Origin: Halieaceae bacterium UBA5085
GTDB lineage: Bacteria > Pseudomonadota > Gammaproteobacteria > Pseudomonadales > Halieaceae
Assembly (NCBI GenBank): GCA_002414665.1
Contig: DIAF01000003.1
Location: 7,143-71,142 of the forward strand
Reading direction: 5' to 3'
Length of the DNA stretch: 64,000 nt
The notes below the pieces were generated by a model. That model searched no databases and was not told where the DNA came from. It saw only the letters and a list, made by a program, of their open reading frames with translations. The position numbers and the translations under genes are program-made. This document shows positions 55,374 to 64,000 of the stretch, in pieces. Position 1 is the first letter of the stretch, and each line of letters opens with the position of its first letter.

Positions 55374-56123
55374 TTACTCGGCCGCTGGCTCCGCAGCGGC
55401 AACTTCGACGAACTCGTCGCGCACGACACTCTGGTCGCCACCGTCAGCCTTGCCCGCAAGGCAGGCATCCGCGACAGCGGAAACGTAGAGCTTAATGGCG
55501 CGGATCGCGTCATCGTTACCCGGGATCACGTAATCCACGCCATCGGGGTTACTGTTGGTGTCGACCACACCAATCACCGGAATACCCAGCTTGTTGGCCT
55601 CGGTGATGGCGATGCGCTCGTGGTCGACATCAATGACAAACAGGGCATCCGGCAAGCCGCCCATATCCTTGATACCGCCGATGCTGCGCTCCAGTTTTTC
55701 CATGTCACGGGTGCGCATCAGCGCTTCTTTCTTCGTGAGCTTGGCGAAGGTGCCGTCGGCCTGCTGTGCCTCAAGCTCGCGCAGACGCTTGATGGAGGCA
55801 CGAATCGTCTTGTAGTTGGTGAGCATGCCGCCCAGCCAACGGTGGCTGACGTAGGGCATGCCAGCGCGATCGGCCTGTTCCTTGATGATCTTTCCCGCGG
55901 CCCGCTTGGTGCCAACAAACAGAATCTTGTTCTTGTTTGCCGCCAGGCGTTGCACCAGGTTCAGTGCCTCGTTGAAGGCGGGCACGGTGTGCTCGAGGTT
56001 GATGATGTGGATCTTGTTCCGGGCACCGAAGATGTAGCGATCCATCTTGGGGTTCCAGTACCGGGTCTGGTGACCAAAGTGAGCGCCTGCCTGCAGCAGG
56101 TCGCGCATGCTTACTTGCGACAT
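55374..56123 (-). CDS. rpsB: 30S ribosomal protein S2
   Basis: S2 is a late-assembling protein on the back of the small subunit. The 249-residue protein begins SQVSMRDLLQAGAHFGHQTR and has RYIFGARNKIHIINLEHTVP and NPDGVDYVIPGNDDAIRAIK, the conserved S2 segments. The start lies 12 codons into the open frame, with AAAGG upstream. The long leader (from about 56285) may carry the S2-binding element used for autoregulation in gammaproteobacteria. Confidence 0.97.
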   Translation of the reverse strand: MSQVSMRDLLQAGAHFGHQTRYWNPKMDRYIFGARNKIHIINLEHTVPAFNEALNLVQRLAANKNKILFVGTKRAAGKIIKEQADRAGMPYVSHRWLGGMLTNYKTIRASIKRLRELEAQQADGTFAKLTKKEALMRTRDMEKLERSIGGIKDMGGLPDALFVIDVDHERIAITEANKLGIPVIGVVDTNSNPDGVDYVIPGNDDAIRAIKLYVSAVADACLAGKADGGDQSVVRDEFVEVAAAEPAAE

Positions 56124-56511
56124 GGTGAATACCTTTTGTATCGGGTTAGGCCTCCACATATCCCTTGCGCCAAACCGGCCGGAGCCGGCACCCTGACGCA
56201 GGTGTCGATATGTGTGCGACGTTAGGTTTTCTTCTCTGCGGCAGCCCGAGACTCAGGACTCACCGTCAAGAAGGCGCGCTTTATACCACAAGAGCGTCTT
56301 CCTGGGAAGCGGCGAGGCAGCCGCCATGTCGAGCCGCGTGCCCCCGTGCAGGCAGCCCGGGACGCCGTGCGGCGCTATTCCAGCTGCCCTCTGCGGGTCA
56401 CGGGCCGCGGTTACTCACAGGGAGCCCGAATCCTGTAGAATACTCCGCTACCCGCGGGTGCGACGGCAGCGCCGACGAACACTCGCCCCTACAAACGACG
56501 ACAGGTAATGC
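56124..56511. other. divergent region between rpsB and map
   Basis: This 388-base stretch holds no gene. On the minus strand TATAAA (56279-56284) is a likely -10 for rpsB with a poor -35; the leader would be about 150 bases and contains a GC-rich foldable part (GGTGCCGGCTCCGGCC near 56180-56195). On the plus strand TAGAAT (56436-56441) with TTACTC 19 bases upstream is a weak promoter candidate for map. I cannot confirm an S2-binding structure by eye. Confidence 0.4.
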
Positions 56512-57285
56512 ATGGCAGTTACGATCAAGACAGCGGACGAAATCGAAAAGATGCGCGTGGCCGGGCGCCTGGCCGCCGAGGTTCTGGAGATGATCCGGCC
56601 CCGGGTTGAGCCCGGCATTACCACCGGGGAACTCGACCGGATTTGCCACGAGTACATTACCGAGGTGCAGCAGGCCATCCCCGCTCCCCTGAACTACCAC
56701 GGCTTCCCGCGCTCCATCTGCACCTCGATCAACGAGGTGGTGTGCCACGGCATTCCCTCGGATACCAAAAAACTGAAGTCCGGCGACATCGTCAACATCG
56801 ATGTCACCGTCATCAAGGACGGCTACCACGGCGACACCAGTATCATGGTAGAGGTCGGCGAGGTGGCTCCACATGCCCAGCGCCTGATACAGGTCACCCA
56901 GGAATGCCTCTACAAAGCCCTCGCTCTGGTGCGACCTGGCACGACGCTGGGTGACATCGGCGCGGTCATCCAGGAGCACGCAGAGAAAAACTACTACTCC
57001 GTGGTCCGGGAGTACTGTGGGCACGGTATCGGCAAGGTGTTCCACGAAGATCCCCAGGTGCTGCACTATGGCAAGCCGGGCACCGGCCTGGTGCTGGAGG
57101 AAGGCATGACCTTCACTATCGAGCCGATGATCAACGCCGGCCGCCGTCACACAAAGCTCAACGCAAAGGACGGCTGGACGGTCACCACCCGTGACGGCAG
57201 GCTCTCCGCCCAGTGGGAGCACACCCTCGGTGTAACGGCCGATGGCTGCGAAATTTTCACGCGGCGCGCCGATGAAAGCTTCTGA
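56512..57285 (+). CDS. map: methionine aminopeptidase, type I
   Basis: Map removes the initiator methionine from new proteins. The 257-residue protein has all metal ligands: H79 (NEVVCHG), D97 and D108 (NIDVTV, HGDTS), H171 (YCGHGIG), E204 (FTIEPM) and E236 (QWEHT). Without an N-terminal zinc-finger extension it is the simple type Ia. Its last 14 bases overlap the start of glnD. Confidence 0.97.
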   Translation: MAVTIKTADEIEKMRVAGRLAAEVLEMIRPRVEPGITTGELDRICHEYITEVQQAIPAPLNYHGFPRSICTSINEVVCHGIPSDTKKLKSGDIVNIDVTVIKDGYHGDTSIMVEVGEVAPHAQRLIQVTQECLYKALALVRPGTTLGDIGAVIQEHAEKNYYSVVREYCGHGIGKVFHEDPQVLHYGKPGTGLVLEEGMTFTIEPMINAGRRHTKLNAKDGWTVTTRDGRLSAQWEHTLGVTADGCEIFTRRADESF

Positions 57286-59980
57286 TTCCGCTGGCGCCGC
57301 CTACGCCCAGAGTCCACAGCTGCCTGCAGAGCTGTTCGATCACGCAGCCTTTGCCGCCGCCGTTGCCGCGGGCAACACCCTGCAGGCCGGCAAACAGGCG
57401 CTGAAAACAGCCGCTGACTATCTGGACGCCCAGTTCACCGCGGGCACCCGGGTGGGGGAGCTGCTGCGCCTGCGCTCCTGGTTCATGGACGTGCTGCTGG
57501 GCACCCTGTGGGATAACAGCGACTGGTCAGGGGTGGAGCCCGCACTGGTCGCCGTGGGAGGTTACGGCCGCGGCGAGCTGCACCCCCACTCGGACATCGA
57601 CATCCTCGTACTGCTGGGGGAGGACAGCGAGCCCTGCCACGCGCAGCTGGAACGCTTCCTCACCCAGCTATGGGATCTGGGACTGAACATCGGGCACAGT
57701 GTGCGCACCGTCAGCGAGTGCTGTAGCAAGGCGCGCAAGGACATCACCATACTCACCAACCTGATGGAAACGCGGGTGATTCGCGGGCCACAGGCGCTCA
57801 TGGAAGACGTTCGGGCGCGCACCGGACCCGACCAGATGTGGCCCAGCGCTGACTTCTTCCGCGCCAAGCTTGAGGAGCAGCGGGCCCGACACGCCAAATT
57901 CGCCGATACCGAATACAACCTGGAGCCGAACGTAAAGAGCTCACCCGGCGGCCTGCGCGACCTGCAGATCATCGCGTGGATAGCGGAACGCCATTTCGGT
58001 GTCGACTCTCTGGAGAACATGGACACGGGAGAATTTCTCACCCCGGACGAACGCCGCATGCTGCTGCATGGCCGGGATTTCATGTGGCAGGTGCGCTACG
58101 CCCTGCACATGGTCGCGGGGCGCGAGGAAGATCGCCTGCTGTTCGACCACCAGCGCACCCTGGCGGCACTCTGGGGTTTCAAGGATGGCAAGAAGCTCGC
58201 CGTCGAGCAGTTCATGCAGACCTACTATCGCTGGGCGCTGGCGCTCGGTGAGCTGAATGAGCTGCTGATACAGAATTTCGACCACGCCATCCTCAGGGCC
58301 GACCAGCTGGACGAGGTGCGCATCCTCAACGAGCGTTTTCAGGTACGCAACGGCTATATCGAATCCCTGCGCGACGACCTGTTCAGCTCACAGCCCAACG
58401 CGCTGCTGGAAATATTCGTGCTCGCCGGTCGCGAGCCGGGCATCATTGGGGTCGGCACCGCCACCATCCGCCTCATTCGCGAGCATCGACACCTGGTCAA
58501 CAGCGCCTTTCGCGCAGACCCGGCAAACCGCGCCAGCTTCCTCGAGATCCTCCGCTCGCCCCACAACATGACGCGACTGCTGCGCGGTATGGCGCGCTAC
58601 GGCATTCTCGGCAACTACCTGCCCGAATTCGGCAAGATCGTGGGGCAGATGCAGCATGACCTGTTCCATACCTATACGGTGGACGCCCACACCCTGGAAG
58701 TCATCCAGTACATGCGCCGCTTCCAGAAACCCGAGTTCGACGAGCGCTTCCCGGTCAGCAGTCGCGTTGCCAGGCGACTGCCCAAGATCGAGCTGCTCTA
58801 CATCGCCGGGCTGTATCACGATATCGGCAAGGGGCGCGGTGGCGATCACTCGGAACTGGGCGCGGTGGATGCCGCGCGCTTCTGTACCGAGCACGGCCTG
58901 AGCGAGGAGGATGCAGAACTGGTGGTATGGCTGGTGCGCAACCACCTGACCATGTCCGCCGTTTCCCAGCGCAAGGACATCTCCGACCCGGAGGTAATCC
59001 AGCAGTTCGCCCACCATGTGGGCGACCTGAACCGGCTCGACTACCTGTTCACCCTGACCGTTGCCGACATCAACGCCACCAATCCCACACTGTGGAACGC
59101 CTGGCGCGGCAGCCTGTTGCGACAGCTGTATACGGGGACGCGGCGGGCGCTGCGGCGCGGGCTGGAAAACCCGGTGGACAAGCAGGTGTGGATTGAGCAG
59201 ACCCGCAAGGCGGCAGCGGATCTGCTGGAATACCGCGGTTTCACTGCCGAGGAGTTGGAAGACCTGTGGCGGGAGCAGGGCGAGGACTACTTCCTGCGCG
59301 AGAAACCCGAGGATATCGCCTGGCACACCGAGGCGATTGCCGGGCATTATGAGCGCGACCAGCCCTTGGTCCTGATCCGCAACAGCTCGGACTCCAGCGT
59401 GGCCAATGCGACGCAGATCTTCATCCACGCGCGCAGCCACGCGCAGCTGTTTTCGCGGGTCTGTGCCGAGCTGGAGCAGTTGGAGCTCAGCGTCCACGAT
59501 GCGCGCATCTACAACGCCCGTGACGGCATGAGCCTGGACACTTTTTTCGTGCTCAATTCCGATGGCAGCCCCATCGCCGACGACAGCGCGCGCCTGCGGC
59601 ACATCCGTGACCAGGTGGCGCGTTCACTGGCGGCGGCGGACTTTGACCGTGCCCCCAACATTCAGCGCCTCACGCCACGACAGATCAAATCTTTCCCGGT
59701 GCCCACTGAAACCAGCATGTTCCTGGACGAGATCAAACAGGTGACGGTGCTGGAAGTGTCGTCCCGGGACCGCCCCGGCCTGCTCGCGCGGGTTGGCCGG
59801 ATCTTCGTCGAGCACGGCGTGGAGCTGCAGGCCGCCAAGATCCAGACCCTGGGCGAACGGGTTGAGGACGTTTTTTTCATCACCGATGCCGAGCAGCGGC
59901 CGCTGCAGGACGAAGCGCTCTGTACCGCCATCCAGAATGCCATCAAAGTGCAGCTTGACGATCAACTCGAGGACCACTAG
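57272..59980 (+). CDS. glnD: bifunctional uridylyltransferase/uridylyl-removing enzyme GlnD
   Basis: GlnD senses glutamine and uridylylates or deuridylylates PII proteins, setting nitrogen metabolism. The 902 residues hold a nucleotidyltransferase domain (GGYGRGELHPHSDIDILVLL near residue 95-115), a central helical part, an HD phosphohydrolase domain (YHDIGKGRGGDHSELG near 520), and two C-terminal ACT domains (about 710-790 and 825-900). Start ATG 57272 lies within the end of map and gives the expected length (E. coli 890). Confidence 0.95.
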   Translation: MKASDSAGAAYAQSPQLPAELFDHAAFAAAVAAGNTLQAGKQALKTAADYLDAQFTAGTRVGELLRLRSWFMDVLLGTLWDNSDWSGVEPALVAVGGYGRGELHPHSDIDILVLLGEDSEPCHAQLERFLTQLWDLGLNIGHSVRTVSECCSKARKDITILTNLMETRVIRGPQALMEDVRARTGPDQMWPSADFFRAKLEEQRARHAKFADTEYNLEPNVKSSPGGLRDLQIIAWIAERHFGVDSLENMDTGEFLTPDERRMLLHGRDFMWQVRYALHMVAGREEDRLLFDHQRTLAALWGFKDGKKLAVEQFMQTYYRWALALGELNELLIQNFDHAILRADQLDEVRILNERFQVRNGYIESLRDDLFSSQPNALLEIFVLAGREPGIIGVGTATIRLIREHRHLVNSAFRADPANRASFLEILRSPHNMTRLLRGMARYGILGNYLPEFGKIVGQMQHDLFHTYTVDAHTLEVIQYMRRFQKPEFDERFPVSSRVARRLPKIELLYIAGLYHDIGKGRGGDHSELGAVDAARFCTEHGLSEEDAELVVWLVRNHLTMSAVSQRKDISDPEVIQQFAHHVGDLNRLDYLFTLTVADINATNPTLWNAWRGSLLRQLYTGTRRALRRGLENPVDKQVWIEQTRKAAADLLEYRGFTAEELEDLWREQGEDYFLREKPEDIAWHTEAIAGHYERDQPLVLIRNSSDSSVANATQIFIHARSHAQLFSRVCAELEQLELSVHDARIYNARDGMSLDTFFVLNSDGSPIADDSARLRHIRDQVARSLAAADFDRAPNIQRLTPRQIKSFPVPTETSMFLDEIKQVTVLEVSSRDRPGLLARVGRIFVEHGVELQAAKIQTLGERVEDVFFITDAEQRPLQDEALCTAIQNAIKVQLDDQLEDH

Positions 59981-59986
59981 CGCCCC

Positions 59987-61177
59987 ATGAACGCCCTGCT
60001 CGGTGCGCTGCACCCCTACCCCTTTGAAAAACTGCGCGCACTGTTCGCCGACCTGCAGCCACCCGGCGACCTGGCGCACATTCCCCTGTCCATCGGCGAA
60101 CCGCGCCATCCCTCGCCACCGTTCGTGCTGGAAACACTCGCAGCGAACCTCCCGCTGCTGGCCAACTACCCCGCCACCCGCGGCGAGGCACCCCTGCGCG
60201 AGACCATTGCCGGCTGGCTGCAACAGCGTTTTCAGCTGCCACGGGTGGATCCGGAATCCGAAATCCTGCCCGTGAACGGCACACGCGAGGCACTGTTTGC
60301 CTTCGCCCAGGCGGTGGTGACCGCCGGCGCCGGCGCGACGGTGGTCAGCCCCAATCCGTTCTACCAGATTTACGAGGGCGCAGCGCTGCTGGCCGGTGCG
60401 CGGCCCGAGTTCGTGAACGCCAGCGCCGCGACGGGTCACCTGCCCGATTTTGCCGCGGTACCCGAATCCGTATGGCAACGCTGCCAGCTGCTCTATATTT
60501 GCACCCCGGGCAACCCCAGCGGCGCGGTGATGAGTGTGGCAGCGCTGCAATCGCTGGTGGAACTGGCGGAGCGGCACGACTTCACTATTGCCAGCGACGA
60601 GTGCTACTCGGAAATCTACGCTGATGAAGGCAGTCCCCCGCCGGGCCTGTTGCAGGCCTGCGCGGCGATGGGGAACGACCGTTTCCGGCGCTGCGTGGTA
60701 TTCCACAGCCTGAGCAAACGCTCCAACCTGCCGGGGTTGCGCTCCGGCTTCGTGGCCGGGGACGCCGGGGTACTCGCCGACTTCCTGCGCTACCGCACCT
60801 ACCACGGCTGCGCCATGCCCCTGCATCACCAGCAGGCCAGCGTGGCGGCCTGGGGCGACGAGGACCACGTGCGCGCCAACCGCGCGCTGTATCGGCAGAA
60901 ATTCGACGCGGTGCTGCCCATTCTGCGGGGGCACCTGACCGTGGAGCGACCAGATGCCGGTTTCTATCTCTGGCCGGAAACACCGCTGGCCGATACCGAG
61001 TTCGCCCGGCTGCTGTATCAACAGGCGCACATCACCGTGGTCCCCGGCAGCTTTCTCGCCCGCGAGACGCCCCAGGGCAATCCTGGCAGCAACCGGGTGC
61101 GCATGGCGCTGGTGGCATCGCTGGACGACTGCGTGGAAGCCGCCGAGCGCATCGTCAGCGTGCTGGGGCAGCGCTAG
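59987..61177 (+). CDS. dapC: succinyldiaminopimelate transaminase
   Basis: DapC works in lysine and peptidoglycan precursor synthesis, moving an amino group to N-succinyl-2-amino-6-ketopimelate. The 396-residue class I/II PLP enzyme has YICTPGNPSGAVMS, ASDECYSEIYADEG and HSLSKRSNLPGLRSGF with PLP lysine K244. The glnD-dapC order is that known from Pseudomonas-like genomes. It starts six bases after glnD and is followed by nth after three. Confidence 0.92.
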   Translation: MNALLGALHPYPFEKLRALFADLQPPGDLAHIPLSIGEPRHPSPPFVLETLAANLPLLANYPATRGEAPLRETIAGWLQQRFQLPRVDPESEILPVNGTREALFAFAQAVVTAGAGATVVSPNPFYQIYEGAALLAGARPEFVNASAATGHLPDFAAVPESVWQRCQLLYICTPGNPSGAVMSVAALQSLVELAERHDFTIASDECYSEIYADEGSPPPGLLQACAAMGNDRFRRCVVFHSLSKRSNLPGLRSGFVAGDAGVLADFLRYRTYHGCAMPLHHQQASVAAWGDEDHVRANRALYRQKFDAVLPILRGHLTVERPDAGFYLWPETPLADTEFARLLYQQAHITVVPGSFLARETPQGNPGSNRVRMALVASLDDCVEAAERIVSVLGQR

Positions 61178-61180
61178 GCC

Positions 61181-61837
61181 ATGCTGCCAAAAGCCCAGCG
61201 CGTTGCGTTTATCCAGCAACGCCTGCAGGAACTCTATCCCGAGCCGCCTGTCCCGCTGGACCACAGCGACCCGTATACCCTGCTGATTGCCGTCCTGCTC
61301 AGCGCCCAGTGCACCGATGAGCGGGTCAATCAGGTGACCCCTGCGCTGTTCGCCCGCGCCGACAATCCGCAGGACATGGCGCGGCTCACCGTCGAGGAGA
61401 TCAGGGCGATCATCCGCCCCTGCGGCCTGTCGCCGCAGAAATCTGCCGCCATCAAGCGCCTCAGTGAAATCCTGCTGGCTGAACACCAGGGTGTGGTACC
61501 CGCTGACATGGAGGCACTTGAGCGCCTGCCGGGGGTCGGTCACAAAACCGCCAGTGTGGTGATGTCGCAGGCCTTCGGGGTGCCCGCCTTTCCCGTCGAT
61601 ACGCATATTCACCGACTGGCACAGCGCTGGGGACTCACCAGCGGCAAAAGCGTGGTCCAGACCGAGCGCGACCTGAAGCGGCTGTTTCCGCGCGAGGCCT
61701 GGAACCGGTTGCACCTGCAGATCATCTTCTACGGGCGCGAGTTCTGTTCAGCACGCGGCTGCGATGGCCGTGTGTGCGAGATCTGCCGCACCTGCTACCC
61801 GGAGCGCAAACACCCCAAACGCACTCGCAAAGCCTGA
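61181..61837 (+). CDS. nth: endonuclease III with atypical cysteine motif
   Basis: Nth removes oxidised pyrimidines and cuts at the abasic site. The 218-residue protein has the helix-hairpin-helix LERLPGVGHKTASVV with catalytic K122, and FPVDTHIHRLAQRWGL with catalytic D140. The [4Fe-4S] region differs from E. coli: cysteines at 189, 194, 199, 202 and 205 (spacing 4, 4, 2, 2) in place of the usual C-x6-C-x2-C-x5-C. The sequence LHLQIIFYGREFC next to it also suggests another Nth subgroup than the common gammaproteobacterial one. It follows dapC closely. Confidence 0.92.
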   Translation: MLPKAQRVAFIQQRLQELYPEPPVPLDHSDPYTLLIAVLLSAQCTDERVNQVTPALFARADNPQDMARLTVEEIRAIIRPCGLSPQKSAAIKRLSEILLAEHQGVVPADMEALERLPGVGHKTASVVMSQAFGVPAFPVDTHIHRLAQRWGLTSGKSVVQTERDLKRLFPREAWNRLHLQIIFYGREFCSARGCDGRVCEICRTCYPERKHPKRTRKA

Positions 61838-62094
61838 ACGGGTGCGTGACGGCAGCCGCCGGACTCGTGACATCAGTATGCGTTGTGGCCCTTGAACGGG
61901 ACTGTATGCACCCCGGTCCACTGTGTATGCGATGGGTGCGTAGCATAAATAACCGCTCCAATACAAACACGAGGCGCCTTGCGGGTGTCACGAGCGCGTG
62001 GGAAGAATCCGCACAGACAACGCATCTCGCGTTGAGGCGGATTCTGGCCAGCATCCGGCGTGTGCATCGGGGGACTGGCAGGGGAGAGGGGCGA

Positions 62095-62646
62095 ATGCAT
62101 CAAAAAGAGCAGGGCCGGTTCTACTGGGTGGCGGGCGCACTCGTGCAACTCCTGGGGGCGATGGCCGCGTTTGCGCAACCCACGCTGATTACGCCGCTGG
62201 ATGTGGCCCGATCGCACCAGTATTCCTCCGTGACGGATGACCACTCGCAGTCCGGGCTCTATGACGTCAAGAGTCCCCTGGAAATTCACGTGCGCATTCA
62301 TCACCTGCACGTGCCCAAGGAGGGATACGCCACAATCACGTATACATTCGCTCAGGAAAATAAGGACAGTGCGGTGATCCGCCGTGGCCGCGGTGAGCAA
62401 TCCATCGCTACGCTGAACGCCAGCCGTATCCTCAGCGGGAAGGCCTTCGCAAACATGGATATTCCCAAGGGCGAGAGGGCGGTGCTGTACGGTTGGCCGG
62501 CCACCGAAGCCAACATCACCCTCTCCAACTTCCTGGTGGACGAACTGCACCTCCTCGACACGGGCCAGTGGTTCTCCTTTCACCAGCCCCAGAACAACGT
62601 GTCCAAACATAACAAAGCAACGGGCCCCCGTCTGGAGCCTCGCTAA
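62095..62646 (+). CDS. secreted protein of unknown function
   Basis: The 183-residue protein begins with a signal peptide (WVAGALVQLLGAMAAFA, likely cleavage before Q28) and then TLITPLDVARSHQYSSVTDD. The mature part is beta-rich with no cysteines and no motif I recognise; VRIHHLHVPKEGYATITYTF and ITLSNFLVDELHLLDTGQWF are its most hydrophobic strands. GGGAGAGGGG precedes the ATG; a longer frame upstream overlaps nth and was rejected. It is followed 65 bases later by an SpvB-type gene on the same strand, so the two may act together. TTGTGG and TATGCA (61883-61910) are a weak promoter candidate. Confidence 0.7.
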   Translation: MHQKEQGRFYWVAGALVQLLGAMAAFAQPTLITPLDVARSHQYSSVTDDHSQSGLYDVKSPLEIHVRIHHLHVPKEGYATITYTFAQENKDSAVIRRGRGEQSIATLNASRILSGKAFANMDIPKGERAVLYGWPATEANITLSNFLVDELHLLDTGQWFSFHQPQNNVSKHNKATGPRLEPR

Positions 62647-62711
62647 CCGGCTCGCAGGCGATGGCGAACCTCCCGATTTTCGCCCAGGGGCGACCCAAGG
62701 TGGATAAGAAG

Positions 62712-64000
62712 ATGGCCCGTTTACTCCTACATGTCGTTGGCACGCTGTGCGTTCTGCTCCCGGCGATATCGGCCCCTGCGGCCATACCCCCACCTTTGAG
62801 CAACCCGGATGTGTCGCCTGAGCCGGCACTCGGAGCCGAGCATCACGGTGCGCTTTCGGGTCGGGCCGCCGTGAGCGCTGGCGGCAACGCGGCCTACACG
62901 ATTCCACTGGAACTGCCGCCGGCCCGTCGGGGGCTGGTCCCCGACCTGTCACTCTCCTACAACAGCAACATGCAGAATTCGATCGTGGGTTTGGGGTGGT
63001 TTCTGCAGGGTACGTCTGCGATTACCCGTTGCCCCAAAACCCTCAGCCAGGACAATGAATCCCGCCCGGTGCGGTATGACCTTGATGATGCCTATTGCCT
63101 GGACGGCCACAAGCTGGTCGCCGTCTCCGGCACCTACGGCGCCCACGGCACGGTCTATCGCACAGAGATCGATCAGTTCAAGTCGATACAGTCGTGGACG
63201 GAGGCCGGCGTGCCCGGCGGGCCAGCCTCGTTCGAAGTCAGAACGAAGAGCGGTTTGCGTCTCTTCTACGGCACAAGTTCTGATTCCCGGGTGGAAGGTC
63301 AGGGCTCAGGCGCGGTACGCACCTGGGCGCTGCACCGGGTAGAGGACGCTTCAACAAACTTCTACCGATACATCTATCACGAGAACACCACGCTTGGGCA
63401 GCACTACATCACCAAAATCGAATATAACCCGGTACCCGTTGTCGGTGGCGGGGGCCAGATCACCTGGCAGGCGCCCGACACGGAAGTAAATTTTCTCTAT
63501 GAGGCCAGACCCGACACCCCCACCCACTATGAGGGCGGCTCCCCCTACCAGCCCACGCCGCAACGTATTGCCCAGATACAAACGCGGGTTGATGGCCATC
63601 TGGTTTTTGATTACCAGTTGACCTACGAGACTGTCGGTGCCGACGACCGGTCGCGGCTGATCCGTATCGATAGGTGTGACGGTGTGGGTGAGTGTCAGGA
63701 GCCGATTGAATTGGAATGGTGGGATAATGATGTCCCGGGGTATACCGAATCCACGATGACCGTCCCCTATTTCCATGCCAGCGGGAGTACCGGAACAAAC
63801 AGTTCAGCTGCGAAGATCGGGCAGACGCATAACGTGCCGCGCTGGCACGATGTCAATGGTGATGGCAAACCCGACTATGTACTGCCCGCTCCGAATACCC
63901 ACGGTCAGTTTCCGAACTCGAACATGAGTTTCGATGTTTTGCTCTCGCAAGCCTCAGGCGGTTACCTGTCGCAAACCTGGACGACGGCGCTGGGCGGGCA
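62712..64000 (+). CDS. secreted SpvB/VCBS-repeat protein, possible Rhs/YD-repeat type, C-terminus beyond the window
   Basis: From ATG 62712 the frame is open to the window end (429 codons). A signal peptide (MARLLLHVVGTLCVLLPAIS) is followed by GALSGRAAVSAGGNAAYTIP, PPARRGLVPDLSLSYNS and GLGWFLQGTSAITRCP, the typical SpvB N-terminal domain found in Tc-toxin B subunits and large Rhs-like proteins. Residues 378-392 read WHDVNGDGKPDYVLP, a calcium-binding VCBS/FG-GAP repeat. Such proteins often run over 2000 residues and may end in a toxin. An in-frame ATG 17 codons earlier is possible; AAGGTGG favours 62712. Confidence 0.87.
   Translation, partial: MARLLLHVVGTLCVLLPAISAPAAIPPPLSNPDVSPEPALGAEHHGALSGRAAVSAGGNAAYTIPLELPPARRGLVPDLSLSYNSNMQNSIVGLGWFLQGTSAITRCPKTLSQDNESRPVRYDLDDAYCLDGHKLVAVSGTYGAHGTVYRTEIDQFKSIQSWTEAGVPGGPASFEVRTKSGLRLFYGTSSDSRVEGQGSGAVRTWALHRVEDASTNFYRYIYHENTTLGQHYITKIEYNPVPVVGGGGQITWQAPDTEVNFLYEARPDTPTHYEGGSPYQPTPQRIAQIQTRVDGHLVFDYQLTYETVGADDRSRLIRIDRCDGVGECQEPIELEWWDNDVPGYTESTMTVPYFHASGSTGTNSSAAKIGQTHNVPRWHDVNGDGKPDYVLPAPNTHGQFPNSNMSFDVLLSQASGGYLSQTWTTALGG

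Noticed and set aside
59624..61714. Minus-strand frame of nearly 700 codons across glnD, dapC and nth
   Set aside because: It runs through three unrelated conserved genes on the other strand and has no domain, so it is a GC artefact.
61873..62952. Minus-strand frame of 359 codons across the unknown secreted gene and the SpvB start
   Set aside because: The plus-strand frames have signal peptides and ribosome sites; this one has low-complexity Arg/Pro/Gly-rich sequence.
1..64000. CRISPR arrays, insertion sequences, tRNA or rRNA genes, prophage
   Set aside because: No regularly spaced repeats, transposase or integrase frames, or tRNA-like cloverleaf sequences were seen.

Overview
The window looks like chromosomal DNA of a high-GC, aerobic gammaproteobacterium. 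The gene order rpsB-tsf-pyrH-frr-uppS-cdsA-dxr-rseP-bamA-skp-lpxD-fabZ-lpxA-lpxB-rnhB-dnaE, with map-glnD-dapC divergent from it, is the one known from Pseudomonas-like gammaproteobacteria. The accessory content (TonB-dependent B12 uptake, FadE, molybdenum hydroxylase, DUF5117 metalloprotease, sulfotransferase, LLM oxidoreductase) would suit a marine Cellvibrionales/Halieaceae-type organism. That placement is inference. I see no tRNA, rRNA, insertion sequence, prophage or CRISPR array.

Layout. 1-6.9 kb, minus strand: a DUF1214 protein cut by the window edge, a sulfotransferase, a lipoprotein DUF5117 zinc protease, a DAHP synthase, a short stretch that reads as eroded remains of molybdenum-cofactor maturation genes (XdhC- and MocA-like), and a DUF501 protein. 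7.0-12.5 kb, plus strand: a near-consensus promoter and a cobalamin riboswitch ahead of btuB-cobO-btuC-btuD-btuF, with overlapping or nearly adjacent genes, a complete outer-to-inner-membrane corrinoid uptake and adenosylation operon. 12.5-18.5 kb: a Yip1-type membrane protein, a secreted gluzincin, a secreted lytic transglycosylase, and a convergent sstT-phzF pair. 18.6-25.2 kb: an iorAB-type molybdenum hydroxylase, an O-acetylhomoserine sulfhydrylase and FadE. 25.5-32.9 kb: Fe-superoxide dismutase, an AsnC/Lrp regulator divergent from a class V aminotransferase across an AT-rich palindromic region, and a two-gene RND efflux system. 33.0-37.9 kb: a small orphan protein, DUF1244, a LuxR-type regulator, an LLM oxidoreductase, an MFS transporter and an SDR.

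38.0-56.1 kb, minus strand, is the core block for translation (rpsB, tsf, frr), UMP kinase, isoprenoid and phospholipid precursors (dxr, uppS, cdsA), outer-membrane biogenesis (rseP, bamA, skp), lipid A (lpxD, fabZ, lpxA, lpxB) and replication (rnhB, dnaE). Several genes in it use GTG or TTG starts and overlap by one to eight bases. 56.5-61.8 kb, plus strand, carries map, glnD, dapC and an nth with a non-standard cysteine pattern. The window ends with a small secreted protein of unknown function and the first 429 codons of a secreted SpvB/VCBS-type protein that continues beyond the edge.

The items most worth a second look are the terminal SpvB locus with its unknown small neighbour, the AsnC-aminotransferase pair with nested palindromes, the fused remnants of xdhC and mocA, and the unusual cysteine motif in Nth.
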